Assembly: GCA_045657665.1 (NCBI GenBank)
Contig: JAZOTN010000033.1
Coordinates: 1-64,000, forward strand
Length of the DNA: 64,000 nt
DNA from: RUG12461 sp045657665
GTDB taxonomy: Bacteria; Bacillota; Clostridia; Lachnospirales; Lachnospiraceae
Direction: 5' to 3'
The notes under the pieces are model-generated. The model saw nothing but the letters and a program-made list of their open reading frames with translations, did not search any database and was not told where the DNA came from. The stretch's first letter is position 1, and each line of letters begins with the position of its first letter. Of the stretch, positions 61,824 through 64,000 are shown one piece after another. Position numbers and translations under genes: made by a program.

Positions 61824-63299
61824 ATGAAAAAGAAGTTGGTCAGTGTTCTGCTTTGCGGAGCGATGGCAGCAAGCCTTCTTGCAGGCTGCGGCAACAGCGC
61901 GGCAGCACCGGCGGCAGATGCAGCGGCTGATGCGGCAGTAGACGCGGCGGTTGAGGCTGTGGAAGAGGCAGCTGCTGAGGTTGAGGCTGCAGAGGGCGAA
62001 GAAGGTGAAGAAGAGGCAGCTGCTGAAGAGGTAGAGGCAGTTACCGACACCACCGGTCCCGAAGACGGTACACCGCTCGAGCTGTGGACATTCGTAGAAC
62101 TTCACGGAACTTTCTATCGCGATATGTGCGATAAGTGGAATGAGGAGAATCCGGACAAGCAGATCCGCCTCACCACCGTTACCTATCCTTACGGCGATAT
62201 GCATCAGAAGATGATCATGAGCCTTCAGACCGGAACCGGCGCACCGGACATCTGCGACGTAGAGGTTGGCCAGTTCCCGAACGTAGTAGCATACGAAGAC
62301 GAGGGACTTGTTCCGTTAAATGACTATGTTGCTCCTTACGAAGCAACGATGGTAAAATCCCGTCTTGATACTTATGCAGGCGAAGACGGAAATTACTACG
62401 GCGCTCCGTTCCATGTAGGTGCTACACTGATGTATTACAACCTGGCTGCTATGGAAGAAGCAGGACTTTCTCAGGCAGATATCGATGCAGTTGATACCTG
62501 GGATGACTGGGTAGCACTCGGCGAGAGATACATGGAAGGTATCGGCAACGCAGAAGGCAAATATTGGACTTCCGTTGATACAGGCGGAACAGACTGGATG
62601 TGGCTTGCAATGGCTGAGTACGGCGAGGATTGGACCGGCGGATTCGAAGGACCGGCGAACGTACAGCTTGATTCTGTAAAGAAGATGCTGACCATGCAGC
62701 AGGATTGGCTGAACAGCGGTCTGGCTGAGATCTCTCCGGACGGACATGTCGATCTTGAGGCAGGTTTCCAGAACATTCTGGATCACAACATCGTTTCCTT
62801 CCCGAAGGCAGCTTGGTACATGAGCCGTTTCCTGAACTATATGCCGGAAGAAAAAGGCAACTGGTATCTGGCTCCCTGCCCGGTATTTGAGAAGAGCCAG
62901 GGTCATTCCGTAGGTATCGGTGGTACCGGTACGGTCGTAACAGATCAGTCCGAAGCTCAGGAGCTTGCAGCAGAATTCGTTTGCTGGGCTAAGATGGGTG
63001 AGGAAGGTGAAAACTACATCTGGGAGAATCTCGGATTTGACGTTTGCAACACCGCTCTTTGGACACAGGATGCTTTCGCACATGATGACAGCAACCAGTA
63101 CAACCAGTTCTTCCGTAACTATCCGTATGACGTGCTGAACAAAATCAAAGACGGCATCGGCAAGATTTCTGTTGTAGCGATCAGCCCGACGATCAATGAC
63201 TACTTCTGCACCACGACTGCAAATGAGGTATTGGAGCAGGGTATGGATGTTGATGAAGCTCTTCAGGAGTTCCAGGACGCAGTTGATTTAGAGCAATAA
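61824..63299 (+). CDS. Extracellular sugar-binding lipoprotein, AraN-like
   Basis: 491 residues, ATG behind AGGAGG. The lipoprotein signal ends in SLLAGCGN. An Ala/Glu-rich flexible linker of ~50 residues follows, then a family 1 solute-binding fold: LELWTFVELHGTFYRDMCDKW, GTGAPDICDVEVGQFPN, and DYFCTTTANEVLEQGMD near the C-terminus. It captures sugars for the permeases encoded next. By sequence wording and context an arabinose or arabino-oligosaccharide substrate is likely. Confidence 0.9.
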   Translation: MKKKLVSVLLCGAMAASLLAGCGNSAAAPAADAAADAAVDAAVEAVEEAAAEVEAAEGEEGEEEAAAEEVEAVTDTTGPEDGTPLELWTFVELHGTFYRDMCDKWNEENPDKQIRLTTVTYPYGDMHQKMIMSLQTGTGAPDICDVEVGQFPNVVAYEDEGLVPLNDYVAPYEATMVKSRLDTYAGEDGNYYGAPFHVGATLMYYNLAAMEEAGLSQADIDAVDTWDDWVALGERYMEGIGNAEGKYWTSVDTGGTDWMWLAMAEYGEDWTGGFEGPANVQLDSVKKMLTMQQDWLNSGLAEISPDGHVDLEAGFQNILDHNIVSFPKAAWYMSRFLNYMPEEKGNWYLAPCPVFEKSQGHSVGIGGTGTVVTDQSEAQELAAEFVCWAKMGEEGENYIWENLGFDVCNTALWTQDAFAHDDSNQYNQFFRNYPYDVLNKIKDGIGKISVVAISPTINDYFCTTTANEVLEQGMDVDEALQEFQDAVDLEQ

Positions 63300-63324
63300 A
63301 AATTAGACACATAAGGTCTGATTC

Positions 63325-63351
63325 ATAGGGGCTGCCAAAAGCAGCCCCTAT
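63325..63351 (+). terminator. Intercistronic hairpin after the binding protein gene
   Basis: A perfect 11-bp stem ATAGGGGCTGC / GCAGCCCCTAT with a 5-nt loop, followed by TTTTC. Such hairpins between binding-protein and permease genes commonly protect the upstream message or attenuate the downstream genes. Confidence 0.8.
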
Positions 63352-63366
63352 TTTCAAAAAGGGGTA

Positions 63367-64000
63367 ATGAAAGTGGAAAAGAAGAAAGCAAACGCATTTA
63401 CGAGATTTTTATACTCGCAGAAAACGGCTCCCTTTGTGTTTGTGCTGCCGTTTATATTAAGCTTCCTGATTTTCTGGGTCTATCCGATGATCAGCACCGT
63501 GACCATGAGCTTCCAGAACATCAAGCCGAGCGGAGCGGAATGGGTCGGACTCAGTAATTACGCGAAGCTTCTGAAAGATAACGTGTTTCATCAGGCCGTC
63601 GGAAACTCCATGCTTTATATGGTGCTGACCCTCGTTCTGCTGATCCCGTTTCCGATGCTGTGGGCTGTCCTCATTGACAGCAATCTTGTGAAAGCAAAGG
63701 GTGTATGGAAAGCAGTTATGTACATCCCGGCGCTTACATCTGTTGTTATTTCCGGAACACTGTTCCGTCTGATGTTTTCCGAATACAAGACCGGTTTCAT
63801 GAACCAGGTTCTGGAATTTTTCGGACATTCTTCTGTAAAATGGCTGAAAATGTACCCGACGGCATATTTCGCCCTGCTCCTTCTCTGCTGCTGGAGATGG
63901 ACGGGTGTGAATACTCTCTATTTCCTGTCGGGACTTAAAAATATAGATTCCGCACTTTATGAATCGGCGGATATTGACGGGGCGACACCCTGGCAGAAAT
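63367..64000 (+). CDS. ABC sugar transporter permease, AraP-like (cut by window end)
   Basis: The ATG at 63367 is preceded by AAAAGGGG. The visible ~211 residues (MKVEKKKANAFTRFLYSQ, then membrane segments) include FVLPFILSFLIFWVYPM, the MSFQNI loop, five hydrophobic helices, and the start of the EAA motif region ESADIDGATPWQK that contacts the ATPase. This is the MalF-like permease of a CUT1 sugar transporter working with the binding protein upstream. The C-terminus lies beyond 64000. Confidence 0.92.
   Translation, partial: MKVEKKKANAFTRFLYSQKTAPFVFVLPFILSFLIFWVYPMISTVTMSFQNIKPSGAEWVGLSNYAKLLKDNVFHQAVGNSMLYMVLTLVLLIPFPMLWAVLIDSNLVKAKGVWKAVMYIPALTSVVISGTLFRLMFSEYKTGFMNQVLEFFGHSSVKWLKMYPTAYFALLLLCCWRWTGVNTLYFLSGLKNIDSALYESADIDGATPWQK

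Overview
The window looks like a chromosomal segment of a Lachnospiraceae-type (Clostridia) anaerobe. This rests on moderate GC content, strong GGAGG ribosome binding sites, Lachnospiraceae-typical families (DUF6033-like, NHLM-type ABC exporters, DUF6171, CD1871A), an arabinose operon with split transketolase, and a plant-polysaccharide lifestyle (GH43, GH2 beta-mannosidase, AraN-like transporter). No rRNA or tRNA gene was seen.

Layout. (1) 1-9000: an integrative mobilizable element or its right part. It has a MobV relaxase with an adjacent inverted-repeat cluster (oriT candidate), an Xis-like protein, a CI-like regulator and a tyrosine integrase. To the left lies a minus-strand module of an AgrA/AgrC-like two-component system followed by DUF6033-like proteins. 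Two pairs of 9-bp direct repeats at 21-bp period, typical of LytTR binding sites, lie in front of the regulator operon and of the DUF6033 operon. A tandem repeat array closes the left edge. (2) 9000-11200: a DUF4143 ATPase behind three direct repeats, and remnants of another element (truncated Tn916-type Xis fused to an unrelated fragment). (3) 11200-15000: membrane protein, acyltransferase, dtd, nudC, and a 57-aa double-glycine leader peptide. (4) 15000-32100: an export locus. It holds a secreted coiled-coil protein flanked by REP-like repeats, an acetyltransferase-like protein, a 1134-aa calpain-type protease, an unknown protein, a shortened HlyD-like adaptor, and two tandem NHLM-type ABC pairs. 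The first pair has an intact C39 peptidase and the second has lost all three catalytic residues. Each pair is followed by a decayed PP2C phosphatase. (5) 32100-36000: a five-gene minus-strand operon (saccharopine-dehydrogenase-like, lipoprotein, CD1871A, ferredoxin-thioredoxin fusion, esterase). (6) 36400-45050: purL, HD-GYP protein, MecA, MFS transporter and a diguanylate cyclase. (7) 45100-51400: a mannoside cluster (beta-mannosidase, AGE-family isomerase, PyrK-like reductase, PfkB kinase, DeoR regulator). (8) 51400-64000: AIM24 protein and an L-arabinose regulon (FGGY kinase, araA, split transketolase, araD, GH43, ArsR-type regulator, binding protein, permease), rich in palindromes.

The most promising undescribed system is the calpain/NHLM exporter locus with its candidate GG-leader peptide. 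The second is the LytTR-controlled DUF6033 module on the mobile element. Functions assigned to both are inference from sequence and context.
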